Shown here piece after piece: positions 12,605 to 24,174 of a DNA stretch of 64,000 nucleotides. The number at the start of each line of letters is the position of its first letter. The stretch's first letter is position 1. Under the pieces are notes generated by a model. The model ran no database searches. It was given only the letters and a program-made list of their open reading frames with translations, and had not been told where the DNA came from. Source of the stretch: Ulota crispa (taxonomy: Eukaryota > Streptophyta > Bryopsida > Orthotrichales > Orthotrichaceae); the NCBI GenBank assembly GCA_963920765.1, contig OY987244.1, positions 31,786,358 through 31,850,357 on the forward strand, read 5' to 3'. The position numbers and the translations under genes were made by a program.

Positions 12605-12825
12605 AACACCATATTAAGTAATCTGGGAAAAAGGGAGGTACCATTTTGTACTCCACCTAAATCAGATTCAAAGGCATCAAATTCAGTTTGAGCTACTAAG
12701 ATATTTTTCCTCACAAATTCCTCCTCTTAATAGAGGGTATCAAAAAAAATACTGGAGCTTGGTTTTAGGTGATCACCTAAAACCCCAAAAAATACCCTTT
12801 TTCTCAGATTACTTAATATGGTGTT
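12605..12825. mobile_element. palindromic MITE with 4-bp duplication ATAG
   Basis: Begins AACACCATATTAAGTAATCT and ends AGATTACTTAATATGGTGTT, a perfect 20-bp inverted repeat. ATAG lies directly outside on both sides (12601-12604, 12826-12829). A TAGGTGATCACCTA palindrome is inside. Same family as 18369-18626. Confidence 0.7.
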
Positions 12826-12978
12826 ATAGGTATATTTTTCATTTGAGATACCAATTTGAATGACAGATATAGTTTGCCTCATTTCTCTAGCATCCAAAAT
12901 TCCAAATGTATTCTTACTAGCTAAGCAAAAGTGTAGCCACAAAGACACCCTATGTTTGAAATTTCACCCTGCATTTAA

Positions 12979-13613
12979 CCCCTAAATGCCCAAGGCACCC
13001 AATTTGGGTAATTACAAAACTTTGAAGATGAATAAAACCTTATTAACGCGCTATTTTTGGTAAAATTTTTTCCAATACACAAGTATGTTTTGAAGTCTAT
13101 TTCTAACATCAGAAATCTAATTTTGAAAATGAATGTAGATAAATTTTCTACTCAAGATTTTGTACAAGGGTGTCCACTGCAATCTTGAGTTTTCTAGTGT
13201 TGAATTTTTTTGAAAACAAGCCTCAAATACACTAGAGCTTGGAGGAAAATCCATATTAGAAATTCATTTAAAAAAAGATAGGAGTAGATTTTGAAACCAT
13301 AAATTGATTAAGCTCAAACATGTAATGACCTTAAAGCTCATATTTTTTAATGACCAACTTTTTAGATTTGACATGTGAAATGAGGATTGGAAGACTTGAA
13401 GTCACTTTTGCAGTTTTAACACCCTCATGTTCAAACATTATAATCTTTCAAATTATCAATGATATTGTTGTGTTTTTTTTACGTCCAGTTTAAGTTAGTA
13501 TGAGTTAGTATGGTTACAATTTTAAAAAACTTGATGAGATTTATGAAAGGTTAATTGATTGTTCTGTTTCATGAAAACTCTGAAAAGGCCATAAAGGCCT
13601 TGGGCATTTAGGG
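12979..13613. mobile_element. TTAA element, family C copy 2
   Basis: Left flank TTAA 12975-12978 with end CCCCTAAATGCCCAAGGC. The right end reads GCCTTGGGCATTTAGGG followed by AGAA, so the last G and the right TTAA have been lost. The inside is an inverted, un-nested copy of 10297-12143. About 635 bp, non-coding. Confidence 0.75.
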
Positions 13614-14191
13614 AGAAAGGAGGCCCACTTTTTCGGCTACTACGGCCAAACCTTCGTGGAAAAAGAAGAAATTGTCAACCCAAACATTAAATACTGAGGC
13701 ACGATTTGAAGAAAGGGAACAAAGTCAGCATACGCCAATCCCATACAATACCATTATACCAATTCTGTACAAGCAAGAAAACTTTATATATCTTGTTAAA
13801 GCATCTCCTGCAGCACGTTAGAACAGTCCTTTGCATTCAACTAGTAGCGGTTTTAATGATTCTCCCCAACAATATTCAAAACGTCCCTATGTTGATTGAG
13901 TTGCATACCCGTCAAATTTCATCTTTCTCCAAGCCCCCTTCACGGTCCTTGGCAAGCATTGTTCATGCACTATTCACTCACAACCCCACTCCATAGCCAG
14001 GTGTACCCATGCAATTTGTTGTAACGCAGGTGTAGGTCCGGAAGGTTTCAAGGTTGCAGGAGAACTTCAAGTCTTCAACCCTTGCCTTGAAGGTTTGCGT
14101 CATTCTCCTTGTGAAATCTCATTTGTCCAGGTGTTACAATTTACAAAGCATGCTGCATGAGATGCCCTTAATGGTTTCAACACAAAATTTG
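13614..14191. other. no supported gene
   Basis: A plus ORF (13706-13996, 96 codons) and the start of another show no domain signal. Base composition is ordinary for the region. Confidence 0.3.
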
Positions 14192-14195
14192 TTAA

Positions 14196-14429
14196 CCCTT
14201 AAAAGACAAGGTTACTATAATACATACTGTGTACGTTGCTGTATAATTGGCATTTGCTACCAACAAAAAGTTTTAATTTGGGATCTTGATTACCTCATGA
14301 GAACATCATTGATCTATATTCTAACTTCTTTGTTGATCTCAAATATAATAAAGGTATGGATGCACTCCAAATACAAGAAAAACACACCGTATTGTACTAG
14401 TTACAAAAGGCTGCCTTGTCCTTTAGGGG
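14196..14429. mobile_element. TTAA element, family D copy 1
   Basis: Flanked by TTAA (14192-14195, 14430-14433). Left end CCCTTAAAAGACAAGG, right end in reverse complement CCCCTAAAGGACAAGG. 234 bp. The interior matches 21718-21944, e.g. the TTGTTGATCTCAAAT and CAAATACAAGAAAAACAC tracts. Confidence 0.8.
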
Positions 14430-14490
14430 TTAATTTATGATTTTTTTTCTTATACTAAAACATATATGCGAGAATATTTCAGTGATTTAA

Positions 14491-15417
14491 CCCCTAAATG
14501 ACTGTGCCATTTTTTCAATGAAAATCACTCAATTCTGCCACTTTTGGAGGGGGGGGTAGTATGAAGGTAATCTTTTTGAAAATTTGGGAAATCCAACTGT
14601 AGGATCTTGCCCTAGACTGGATTAGGTACTTGTGGAAAAAAATCAGGTCGTTCCAAATGGACATGAGTGAGATATTTACATCTAAAGTGAAAAGAAAAGT
14701 TTTTTTCCATGCTGCCACAAAATTTCAGAAGCCTTTGACCATTCTTACATGAAAATAATTGCTCTGTGCAACTTTGCTCTTTATTTTTTCCATGTAGGAG
14801 ATCAAGTTAGCTATGTGTGGGAGAATTTTCAAATCAATTGGAACTACGCAACACATAGGAAAAATCAATAAGTAAAAAGTAGAGAATGAGTCAAATCACT
14901 AAATTGTTAAGAATTTAATAATTAAAATGAAGAATGCAAATCCCAACGGTCATAATGTTGTGATAAACAATCCACATCCTTTGATTTTGTTTATTTTCCA
15001 AAATAATAAAAATTGAATAAAATGAAAGGACTTCAAAGTTTATTTTAGAGTAGAGATTCCATGACTACCCGCAAACAAAAACTCCTCATAATATTCATGT
15101 TGATGATTGAAATTGAATGATTCAAAGCTTCTCACCTATAAAAAATCTAAAAAACCAATTTCAGATTTTAATTTTTTTAAAATTAATTTTTAAATAAGTT
15201 TTTAGGCTACCCGGGCAGGCAGTCCTCCCTTGCTTTTCAAATTTTCATGCATAACTTCTTCAATAATTGTCGGAATGAGGAAAAAATTAGATGCCCGCGT
15301 AGATCTTTGAATTCCCCACCGTCAATAAAAGTTTCAGAAAATCACACAAAGTAGCTTATCCAAAGGTACATGCTTGAACTCCCACTGTCCCCTGAAGGGA
15401 CAACAATCCTTTAGGGG
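14491..15417. mobile_element. TTAA element, family A copy 2
   Basis: Flanked by TTAA (14487-14490, 15418-15421). Ends CCCCTAAATGACTGTG and, in reverse complement, CCCCTAAAGGATTGTTG. A TGTCCCCTGAAGGGACA hairpin sits just inside the right end (about 15387-15403). 927 bp, inverted relative to 7475-8419 and 33105-34041. Non-coding. Confidence 0.8.
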
Positions 15418-15612
15418 TTAAAGTAACTTCTTAAATAATTTCTTCAAAATTCTTGAAGAATTGATGTAAGGTCATGGAAAAATCATTATATAGTTTAATT
15501 TATAACACCAACATCTCTAAAAAAACATAAAAACAAGAAGTCTCAAAAATTATATTTTCTTCCCAAACTAACAAATATTCACAAAGAAAGGATTAGGCGA
15601 TACACAAGTTAA

Positions 15613-15924
15613 GGGGCAATTTAGACTATGTCCCACATCGCAAGTCCCACTTTAATTTGAGAATCTGATTAGCAGAGTGGCAAAAGATGAGCTTTCACAT
15701 TCAAACTACGCCTCAAATCCCACATCCCACTTGCTTACATGGCAACATTTTTGAAAATTTTGACACCAAAAAAAGTAAAAATTCACTCAAAATTTAAGCC
15801 GACCAAAATGCTCCTAGATCTAACTTTGAGCCCAAGTCGTATCTTTTCTAGCCCACAAAGATGGGATTTTGCACTCCTGTAGGACTTTGTCAAATGGGAT
15901 GTGGGACATAGTCTAGACCGCCCC
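15613..15924. mobile_element. Tourist/Harbinger-like MITE with TAA duplication
   Basis: TAA at 15610-15612 and 15925-15927 flank ends GGGGCAATTTAGACTATGTC and (reverse complement) GGGGCGGTCTAGACTATGTC. TAA target sites and GGG-starting ends are typical of PIF/Harbinger MITEs. 312 bp, no ORF. Confidence 0.65.
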
Positions 15925-16128
15925 TAAATCCAAGGACAAGGTATTCCACAGCATTCGCAGAAGAACTAAAGTGGCACGAGAAATAAACAGTTATCAGGCA
16001 CGAAAAATAACACCGGGGCCTCCAATCAGAAGACGACACCAGGCATGATAAGAATTGGTATAATACAGGAATATTGTACACATTGCTGGGAAGAATTGAT
16101 CCACCGATCATTGCTGCTGCTGCTATTG

Positions 16129-17604
16129 CTATTGTGTGGGTTGCGACTGCTTGGGATGCTGATTCGACATGCAAGCATTGAAAGTAAACGACCGTCGTCG
16201 AATGGCGTACGACCTCTTCCGAGTAGTGCCCGCCTTGCTGGCCAACCCTTCCACCTCCGAACTACTCGTCGGCGACGCCACCTCGTCTGACTGGTCTTCA
16301 CCTTCTGCCTCGAATCTCTCCCGCAACGTTGTCACCACCTTGGGCTGGCTTGGAGTTGGCTCCATCGTCATTCGACGTGACATGACTGCTGCTTTCGGCG
16401 TTCCAAATTGCGTCGTTGGAGCCGACACTGGACGCAAGTGCAGGTCGAAACTTATAAACCCTTCTTGTCTTCCGGAATGCCTGGTGACCTGTCACGACAA
16501 CAACCCCAAGACAAAATAAGCAAAAGTAGTCGCATCGTTGCTAGATTCATCGGAATAAATTTCACTTGCACGAAAGAAAAGATTCTAAGTTCAAGTTTGG
16601 GAGCAACCCAACTGAAGTCCAGCCAATAATGCAAACGGACAGGTTGATGCATCCACATCACTTTCTTTTTTAAAGGATCATCAACCAAAAAGATTTGCAC
16701 TTTTACGACGTAATCGTGTTCAAAGACATGCAAAAGTTGTTTGTCATCATATTTTGAGATTACATGACATGCACAGGTCAACAGCATATTAGGTAAATCT
16801 GGGGAAAATGCAATTTTGGGACTCTGTTGGATTTTGTGTATTCTGAATGAAGATCTCCTACACGCTCTTCAAAAAACACAAAATCCAGAAGCCCCAAAAT
16901 TGCGTTAGTTCCCAATTTATCTAATAATATAACTGTTACAGAATGGAATTGTAAATCATAAACCTTTCGCTTAATATCTGAAATTCTCTCATGCCTAAGA
17001 AAAATAAACCTCACAATTTGTTCAAAATTGAATAAACACTCGACTTGAACTCGTATGATCATTTCTAGCCTTGCAACTCGGAAAAGTTAAGGCATGTAGT
17101 CCACAACGAGATTTTGCTTCAGTTGCAAGAGTTTTGAATAACTAGTAAATCTTCATTGAGTATGTTGGAACTCACGAGTGTGAAACCCACGATGAAAACA
17201 TTGGAAATTAATAGTTTAATACTAGGTGCTAGGCCAGGTTCAAAAACGAGAGTAGGACTTACAGGATGAGCGTTGAATTGAGTATGAGCCGGAGTGTTGT
17301 TAGCACTCTTCTGAAGAAGATCACTCAAGTTCACTCTCACGAATCCGATGCGCCGCGTGGACACAATCCCTTGTCCTAGAATTTCGATGTTCAAGTGCTG
17401 GCCGCGTCCTAAGGTTCTGTCATCCAAGGACATCGAGATAGTCGTGTTGAACTCGGGGTGCGTCCCATGCGCCTTAGTAATGGGCGACGGCACTCTCACA
17501 CTCGGCTCCACCCACGCCACACAATACACCGACGAGCTCTTGGCTGCGCTTTTCAACCCCGTGGCCGAGCCTAACACCACGTCTAGCTGGCGACCCTCCT
17601 TCAT
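16129..17604 (-). CDS. C2-domain protein, SRC2-like
   Basis: Exon 1 (17604-17263) starts at ATG 17604-17602 and gives 114 codons, ending at donor CCT|GTAAGT. It begins MKEGRQLDVVLGSATGLK and has the beta-strand pattern of a plant SRC2/BAP-type C2 domain: GTHPEFNTT, LNIEILGQG, then a RIGFVRVNLSDLL strand. The aspartates that bind calcium in classical C2 domains are mostly absent (SSSVYCVAWVEP where DPY is usual), so calcium binding is doubtful. A C-terminal block ends at TAG 16131-16129; its frame is open up to about 16440, is rich in Ser, Thr, Arg and Glu, and has G/C-biased third positions typical of an exon. The exact acceptor and phase between the blocks are unresolved, and a middle exon is possible. 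SRC2-type proteins act at membranes and are often stress-induced. The motifs upstream fit that. Confidence 0.7.
16780..16937. repeat. palindromic MITE, diverged
   Basis: Left AACAGCATATTAGGTAAATC and right (reverse complement) AACAGTTATATTATTAGATA, with inner arms CCCCAAAATTGC/GCAATTTTGGG. The ends resemble 12605-12825 and 18369-18626. It lies in the presumed intron of the C2 gene. Confidence 0.5.
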
Positions 17605-17774
17605 CGTGCCTGACTCCCACAAATCCCTTCAAAAATAACAAAAGCTCGTCTACACAGCAACCTGAAAAAAAAGGAGCGCTCTAAACCCTCCAGAACCACC
17701 AGATTCAACAACAGAAGAATTTGAACCTCAGACTGAGAAACTGTTCTCTTGCGTGGAATCTAATGAACCCTGAG

Positions 17775-18078
17775 CACGTGATCGAAGTGCACTACCAGCG
17801 TTATGTATGAATTCGCTGGAGTGGATGTGGAAGAGCTAGAGGTGAAAGGGAAGACCTTGTGGTTGGAGGTGAGAGAGGGGACAGTGGTATTGATAGCAGG
17901 GGTATGGCGTTGGCTCCACTCTCCAACTTTGGGGCCGCAATTAGAGCTGGCTATATATATGAGAAAGGAAGGTCCTCGAGAACCATGAGGGACTTTCTAT
18001 CTTTGAGCACCAGCAGGGCTTTTGATTTGGCTTTTCTTATTTTGGGGTGTCTGCCAGCGTGCCAGCGCGTGACACGTG
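17775..18078 (-). promoter_or_regulatory. promoter motifs of the C2 gene
   Basis: On the gene's strand, GCCACGTGTC (CACGTG at 18078-18073) matches a G-box/ABRE, and an ATATATATAG TATA-like box (17960-17951) lies about 115 bases downstream and 350 bases before the start codon. A second CACGTG is at 17780-17775, in the expected 5' leader. ABREs respond to abscisic acid and drought; use here is inferred from sequence alone. Confidence 0.5.
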
Positions 18079-18368
18079 GCAAGAGTCGGGACACTTTAGA
18101 CGAATTGTAAACTGTAAAGAGTGAGTGAGGTCTTCGTCGGTGCTTCGTAGGGTCTTTCCTTGGACTCCACGAGTTATTTCTAGAATGCGTATCCAATACT
18201 CCTTCGGTGGGGGTTTCGGTACGTTCATCCACTTGGCCCAGATTCTGTACAGGGCTCTGTTCAAGTCAACTGCCATGCAAGTCAACTCTCGAGAACAGAA
18301 CGGGGCTCGAGTCTACCCTAGGGCTTTCGTGGATGTTTGGTGGGTGTTGACATTTGAATTTCGGTGTT

Positions 18369-18626
18369 AACACCATATTAGGTTAATCGGGAAAAACGGA
18401 GGTACCATTTTGTATATCACCTTAAACCCAAAAAGTTACCTTAAATCATATTTGAAGGTATCAGATTCAATTTGAGTCACGAAGATTTCTTCTCTCTCAC
18501 CTTCTTCCTCTCAGGTGAGGGCACATGTATAAAAAAAAAACCCTGGAGCTCAATTTGAGGTGATCACCTCAAACTTTCAAAAATCCCAAAATGTACTCTT
18601 TTTCCCAATTTACCTCATATGATGTT
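18369..18626. mobile_element. palindromic MITE with 4-bp duplication TGTT
   Basis: TGTT (18365-18368, 18627-18630) flanks AACACCATATTAGGTTAATC and, at the right, GATTAACCT-like ...TTTACCTCATATGATGTT. A GAGGTGATCACCTC palindrome is internal. Same family as 12605-12825. 258 bp. Confidence 0.7.
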
Positions 18627-18665
18627 TGTTGGTTTTGGTGACACAAATGTTGCTCTAGTCCCTAA

Positions 18666-19941
18666 GAGCATGCCCACCTACCCTTAACCCCTAAAGGACC
18701 ATGGCCTTTATTTTGTCAAAAGACACTCAAAACTACCACCTCTATGGCAAAGAGTAAAAAAGTTTGAAAATCGGGGATTTTGCATATCTGACTGTAGGAT
18801 CTTGTGCAAGACTACTATAAGAATGTGTCATACAAAACTCAAGAACTTTGACTGCATAGATTGGAAGATATTTGCATTTAAAAAGTAAAAAACAACTTTT
18901 TTTGCATCTTGCTTGATTAGATTTTTAACTTTGAACATTTTTAACTTAAAATTTTTGCACCATAGAGTTTGGAATTCTATTTTTGCATGGTGGGAAGTTG
19001 AGTTGGGAATCTTGGGAAAAAATTTCAAAAAAGAATACTTAATTTTCATTCTTTAAAAAAACATTAGGTAGAAGAAGGTATGAGATTGAACAAAAACTTA
19101 AATTGCTAATAACCCTGCAATGGAATTGAAACGCAATAATCCCAATGGTGAGATTGTGCTAGAAAGCAAACTTCACCCTCTCCAACAACTTTTTTTGAAA
19201 AAATGTTAAATCTGCATTCAAAAATGAAGTTTATAAGTTATTTTTTCAAGAAGATGCTTGAGTTGCCCGAAAAACAAGATTGTCCATAACTTTCTCATAA
19301 CTAATCCAAATGGAATGAACCAAAGCTTCAGAAGTAAATAAAGATATAATCTATGAGAAAAAAAATCAAATTTTTTTTTCAAGTTTTTATAAGAATTTTT
19401 TTGCTACCCCTAGTCCCCAAATTTGTGCTTATTTGGGCATAACTTTTGCTCCCTGGCATCAATTGGAATAAAAATTAGATTCCCCAAAAGCTAATGTGTT
19501 TTTCTATCTTCAAAAAAAAATTCAAAAAATTAGGACAAAAATTGAGGCCACAGGTACCTGCCCGAAATCACATTTGTCCCCCGAAGGGACAATGGTCCTT
19601 TAGGAGTTAAAAACCAGGCCAAAATTTGGCCTAGACATGGGGGCCATCCACTTTGCAGGCTGCTGAAAATTGGACAGCTCCGCTCATGGGCCTCTTCACA
19701 GGCCACGAAGAGCTAATAACTAGTTACCACGTCATACTTTTAAGTCCTAAAGTTACAGAAATATTTGTCTCATGGTGTTTACAGGCCAGAAGGGGTGGCT
19801 TGAACAACCGGGTTTTTCAAGCCGGAGCAGGTTTTCAAGCCAGCCTCTCCAAGAGGTCATCCATTTTTGAGGTCGGGTGGGGCTGGTTTTATAGAGTAAG
19901 CCAAACAAGTCATCCCATCTTGAGGCCAGGTGGGCATGCTC
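18666..19941. mobile_element. Tourist/Harbinger-like MITE carrying a nested TTAA element
   Basis: TAA (18663-18665, 19942-19944) flanks a perfect 14-bp inverted repeat, GAGCATGCCCACCT ... AGGTGGGCATGCTC. Without the nested family B element and one TTAA the host is about 350 bp, a normal MITE size. The ends are related to the element at 23663-23958. Confidence 0.7.
18688..19606. mobile_element. TTAA element, family B copy 2, nested
   Basis: Flanked by TTAA (18684-18687, 19607-19610). Left end CCCCTAAAGGACCATGG, right end in reverse complement CTCCTAAAGGACCATTG. TGTCCCCCGAAGGGACA hairpin at about 19575-19591. 919 bp, co-linear with 10373-11293 with only scattered substitutions and small indels, so the two copies look young relative to other families. 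Confidence 0.85.
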
Positions 19942-19944
19942 TAA

Positions 19945-21057
19945 ACGTCCAAGTGTACAAAAATTGTCCCCTTGCTCTCCAAAAAATTCTCTGGAAGATG
20001 ACAAAAAAATATTTTTCATTTGATCTTTTTTAGAACCAGTCATGAGAATTGGAGATGTGCATCGTCATTGAATGCCAAAAACAGCATCATTGAATAAACC
20101 CATGTTTTTTTAAATTTGTGAGAAGATTCACAAGCACAATGTTAAGCTTCATGTTGCCCTTCTTGCAATTTTTGTGAGAGCAGCATGAACTATTAACTTT
20201 TGCAACTTTTGAGGACAATATTATATTCTATGTGCAATTGTGCAAATGCCACACCACTATAGAACACTATAGAGCAACAATAGCGGGGTAGTCACGGACT
20301 CACAAGGACCAACTGGCAACTGGGCATTCTGCGTTCAAGGGCTAGATTGAAAACCCAAGGTTGAAACATAAATGTCAATATAATTGGACTGTTAGGTACG
20401 GAATAAGGTTTCAATATTTTGTTGGTTATAGATTGCATTAGAGGAAGCTTTGAATCAAGAAGAGCTACCTTGAGGATCTTTGCGTATGTATCTTATTCAA
20501 AAATTGAGCTTGTGCTACAAAGATAAAGCCACTTGTAGCATAGTTGTCACATTGGATTGTCCATTCGTCTGCTTGCATGTGCACCCCAAAGTGCTTGATT
20601 GAGCCCATGGTCTATCCAATGTAGTCAACTCATAGTTGACTTCAAAAATTGTTAAAAAATGACAAAAACAAAATTTACTTTGTACATGCTAGATTTGCTA
20701 GTTGCTAGTGACACTCATTGTTGCCAACATGAAATCAAAATGTGGACTTAAATCCGCCGTATCACGTAGTAAAGATGAAAAATAGAGATTTGGTTCTTCC
20801 TTTTTAAGTCAAAATGCCTTAAAATGCCCTAAAAAGCAAGAGTGGACAAACACGTACATTTGTGATGTTTGTTTTGTGTGTCTGTCTGTATTGTCCAATA
20901 GCCAATTCTTGCTTGAAGACTGAAGTAGCAACCATGCTTGAGACCACTCTTGGAACAACCTCTGCAATTGTTTTTTTTTGTTAATTTTTTAAGTTTTATC
21001 CTTCAAGCAACATTGTGGCACCAATTTTTCATGATCTCAAATTATAGATGTGTAGTT
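19945..21057. other. no supported gene
   Basis: AT-rich DNA with short ORFs only. Confidence 0.35.
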
Positions 21058-21492
21058 ATTAGAGGAAAAATGAGCTCAAGAGAAGGCCTCCCAACCTTGA
21101 CAAACCACCCTATTTTTTTAGGTAGGAGAAGCATAGGTAAGGTACCTACACAAGTGTCTCTACCTTGTGTGAACTACTCAAGTGTGTCATGGTACATACC
21201 AAAAAGATTGATGATGGAAAACTATATTATAACATGACAATGACAAATGCAATGACCTTCACTGGGACACAAATATAAACTAGGACTAGAATTCCCAATC
21301 AAACAAGGACACTCATCAAACAAAATTGCATATAATATTGTAAAAAGAAATTGTTCTCATGAAGTACTTGTGAGCGGGTATAGGGGATTAGTCTCTTTTT
21401 ATTTGAATAAGTACATTACATTTAAAAGCTCAATTTGACCCCTCCAACCACTTCCCATAGGGGCCTTCTCTTGAGCTCATTTTTCCTCTAAT
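21058..21492. mobile_element. element with perfect 31-bp inverted repeats
   Basis: 21058-21088 and 21462-21492 are exact reverse complements, starting ATTAGAGGAAAAATGAGCTC. The repeats are 373 bases apart. No obvious target duplication. Perfect arms suggest a recent MITE or recent gene conversion. A 99-codon ORF crosses the left arm but has no domain. Confidence 0.55.
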
Positions 21493-21717
21493 GATATTGG
21501 CTTAAAAGAAAGCAAGAAAGTTTTCAATCTTGACAGATTTGGTTTTTGTATCATAAATGATCTCCTAACATCTCTCCAATGAATTCCCAAGAATCATTGT
21601 CTACTTTTTTGGGTTTATTTTGTATTGTTTCTTTTGGCACAAATTGACAAAACTAACTGAACAAAAAAATCACAATTTGATACGTGAATGGATAAAGCAA
21701 CAAATAGAGAACCTTAA

Positions 21718-21944
21718 CCCTTAAATGACCATAGGGCATAGTATATATGTTGTTATATAAATGGCATTTGCTACTAATAAGAAGTTTTAATTTGAGATCT
21801 CAAGTAGCTCACTTGAACCGCTTTGATCTATTCTCCAACTTTTTTGTTGATCTCAAATGTAGTAAAGAGTGTGAATCTATTCCAAATACAAGAAAAACAC
21901 CTTGTATTGTACTGGTCAAAGCGGCAAGCTCAAATGTTTAGGGA
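21718..21944. mobile_element. TTAA element, family D copy 2
   Basis: TTAA at 21714-21717 and 21945-21948. Ends CCCTTAAATGACCATAGG and (reverse complement) TCCCTAAACATTTGAG. 227 bp, same family and orientation as 14196-14429. Confidence 0.75.
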
Positions 21945-21965
21945 TTAAACCCATTTTGGTCTTAA

Positions 21966-22725
21966 CCCCTAAGCATCTTGCTAAGAAAATCTAGCATAGC
22001 TCTAATATGAAACACACATTCCTTGAATTCTTGGAAAGTTTAACAAGTAATCACATGATCCAAACTGGTAATTCAATACCCAACTATAAATCAAATGTTT
22101 CAAACCAATTTGATCTCAAATCCAAGTAAATTTGCAAAATCCCCACCATTGAGAATCTCCTATTTGCCAATTTGGGTAGTAGTTTACAATATGGATTTTG
22201 GACTTTGATGTAACTTTTCCCCAAAAAAAGATTTACCTAATGGTTGATCCCATGAGATTGTGTCTAGCTATACTTGATGGAAAAAAAACTCCACAAATGG
22301 AAAAAAAACTCCAAAAGACATGGTCACTCAAAGTAATTGGATTCCACTAGCTCTTTACTTTAGAGCTACAAAAATCTTGCCAAAATCAAAAAAAAAGTAA
22401 CACATCACCAAACTTCTCTCTTGTACAATACAAGATATGGGAGCACCCATCCCATCCACTCTCTAAGCCACTCCCTTTAATTGCCCAATGACATTCTTCT
22501 CATAATTGTTGAAAAAATAGAATATTCTTCATATTCCTTGTAGAACTTAAAGCAAAGCAGGCACTTCAAGGAACAATAAGCCAATCAGATTTTTTTTGTT
22601 GAACTAGCAACTCCATTTGAACTTGAGTGGCAAACCAAAATTTGGGCTCAAAATGCTTCTTTTGTGTACTTTCACCCCTCCAAGCACCCCCTTTGGCCAT
22701 ATTGGGCTCTTTGGACGCTTAGGGG
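21966..22725. mobile_element. TTAA element, family F
   Basis: TTAA at 21962-21965 and 22726-22729. Ends CCCCTAAGCATCTTGC and (reverse complement) CCCCTAAGCGTCCAAAG. 760 bp, no coding content. Only 13 bases separate the left TTAA from the right TTAA of the preceding family D element. Confidence 0.75.
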
Positions 22726-22729
22726 TTAA

Positions 22730-23659
22730 TGGCTATGACAACCTATTTGTGAGGCCAAGGTGGAAAAGCGTTGTATTTCATATGCCAATAAATGTAAGCG
22801 TTTAGACATCTACTATTAAGATATTAAATTCAAGAATCTTGAATTCACAATCAGATTTAAAGACCTTGATTCACTCTAGAATTTTGAATGGGGATAAATT
22901 GACCAACTCCAAAATAGGAGTAGATTCTTACTTTTATCTTTTTTTGTAATATAGCTAAACTTTTCACCTTGGCCCCAGAAAAAAGGCTATAAGGGGGCCA
23001 TTAAGACCAAGATGGGTTTTTGGGTTCTCTTAGTATAACTACATTAAATGGTGCAATTAGGTTGTCCCACACAAATTTCTCAACATTCTTCACTACATAC
23101 ATAGTTATTGGAACTATAATAAATTTAGTTAATAATTATTATAATAAATAGTTTTTGAAGGACTTTGCAACAACAATCAGATCGTGGAGAAACAAACTAG
23201 CCACGTACAAGACAAAAACTATGTGAAACCCTAATATCTAGAAAGTTGCATGTGCATACAGGTGGCCAAGCTGCGAGTTATGAGATACCTATCCAGGGTG
23301 AGGCAACAAAATTGTTATGCCAACCTAATTACATTATTTAGAGTAGCCGATAGTAGCCGGCACTGCACTCCAAGACTTGTCTCGAATTGGACTACTATAA
23401 TGTATTGAATTCGATTCAGTACAATTGGCAAGATGAAAAATGCATTTGTACTTTATTCCAAAAATAAAGATTTATAATTGCTGCGTGAATTATTGCTCTT
23501 TTTATACTAAAACGGACGGGAGAATTAGTCCATAAATAACAGGAGTGCGGCGCAAGCACTTGCTGAATTTTTGCTTCAACAATCAAGCTGCCTTTCAATT
23601 TGGGCCTTTTGTATGACTTTAACAAAAGTTTAGGTACTAAGTTAACTACATGTCTACCC
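22730..23659. other. no supported gene
   Basis: AT-rich, short ORFs only. No repeat ends identified with confidence. Confidence 0.35.
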
Positions 23660-23662
23660 TAA

Positions 23663-23958
23663 GAGCATCTCCACCGGAACAGCCTCTTTTGAAGTTTTCT
23701 ATTTTGGCCGGCCCTCAAGCCCCTTGATCTCCACCAGTATGGGCTTCGAAAAGGTGGCCTTGCACTCCAACACATAAATAATCAGTTGATCACTTATCAA
23801 GGAAAATAGAGGATAAAGTTCACTAAACTTAAGATGAATAGTGTCTTGAAGGGTCCTTGCTAGACACGGTAGGACAAAGTGTCTCGAGAGGGTTTTGAGA
23901 GTGGGCTCAACACTTTTCATCCATTTTGAGCGTGTTTGAGGCACCATTGGAGATGCCC
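23663..23958. mobile_element. Tourist/Harbinger-like MITE
   Basis: TAA (23660-23662, 23959-23961) flanks GAGCATCTCCA and TGGAGATGCCC. 296 bp. GAGCATCTCCA-type ends with TAA duplications are common among plant PIF/Harbinger MITEs. Confidence 0.7.
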
Positions 23959-23989
23959 TAAATAGTGCATTTAGATTGCCCAATACTAA

Positions 23990-24174
23990 GAGCATCTCCA
24001 CAAGTATTGACATGTTTTAAGTTCTCCATCTATTTCTGAAGGGGCCTCAAGCTCCTTGATCTCCACCATGCTCTTCAAGAGGGTGACCGTATGAATTTTT
24101 ACAAAATTTTGAGCATTGGCTCTCTGACATTGAAATCTCTTTTGAAAGAATTGGAAAACTTTTTTGGAGATGCT
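23990..24174. mobile_element. truncated copy of the 23663 MITE
   Basis: TAA at 23987-23989 followed by GAGCATCTCCACAAG, with the shared CTTGATCTCCACCA tract. The right end shows TGGAGATGC (24165-24173) but no TAA. Confidence 0.5.

Noticed and set aside
16169..16519. 116-codon plus-strand ORF
   Set aside because: It is antisense to the C-terminal block of the C2 gene, whose minus frame has the stronger third-position bias.
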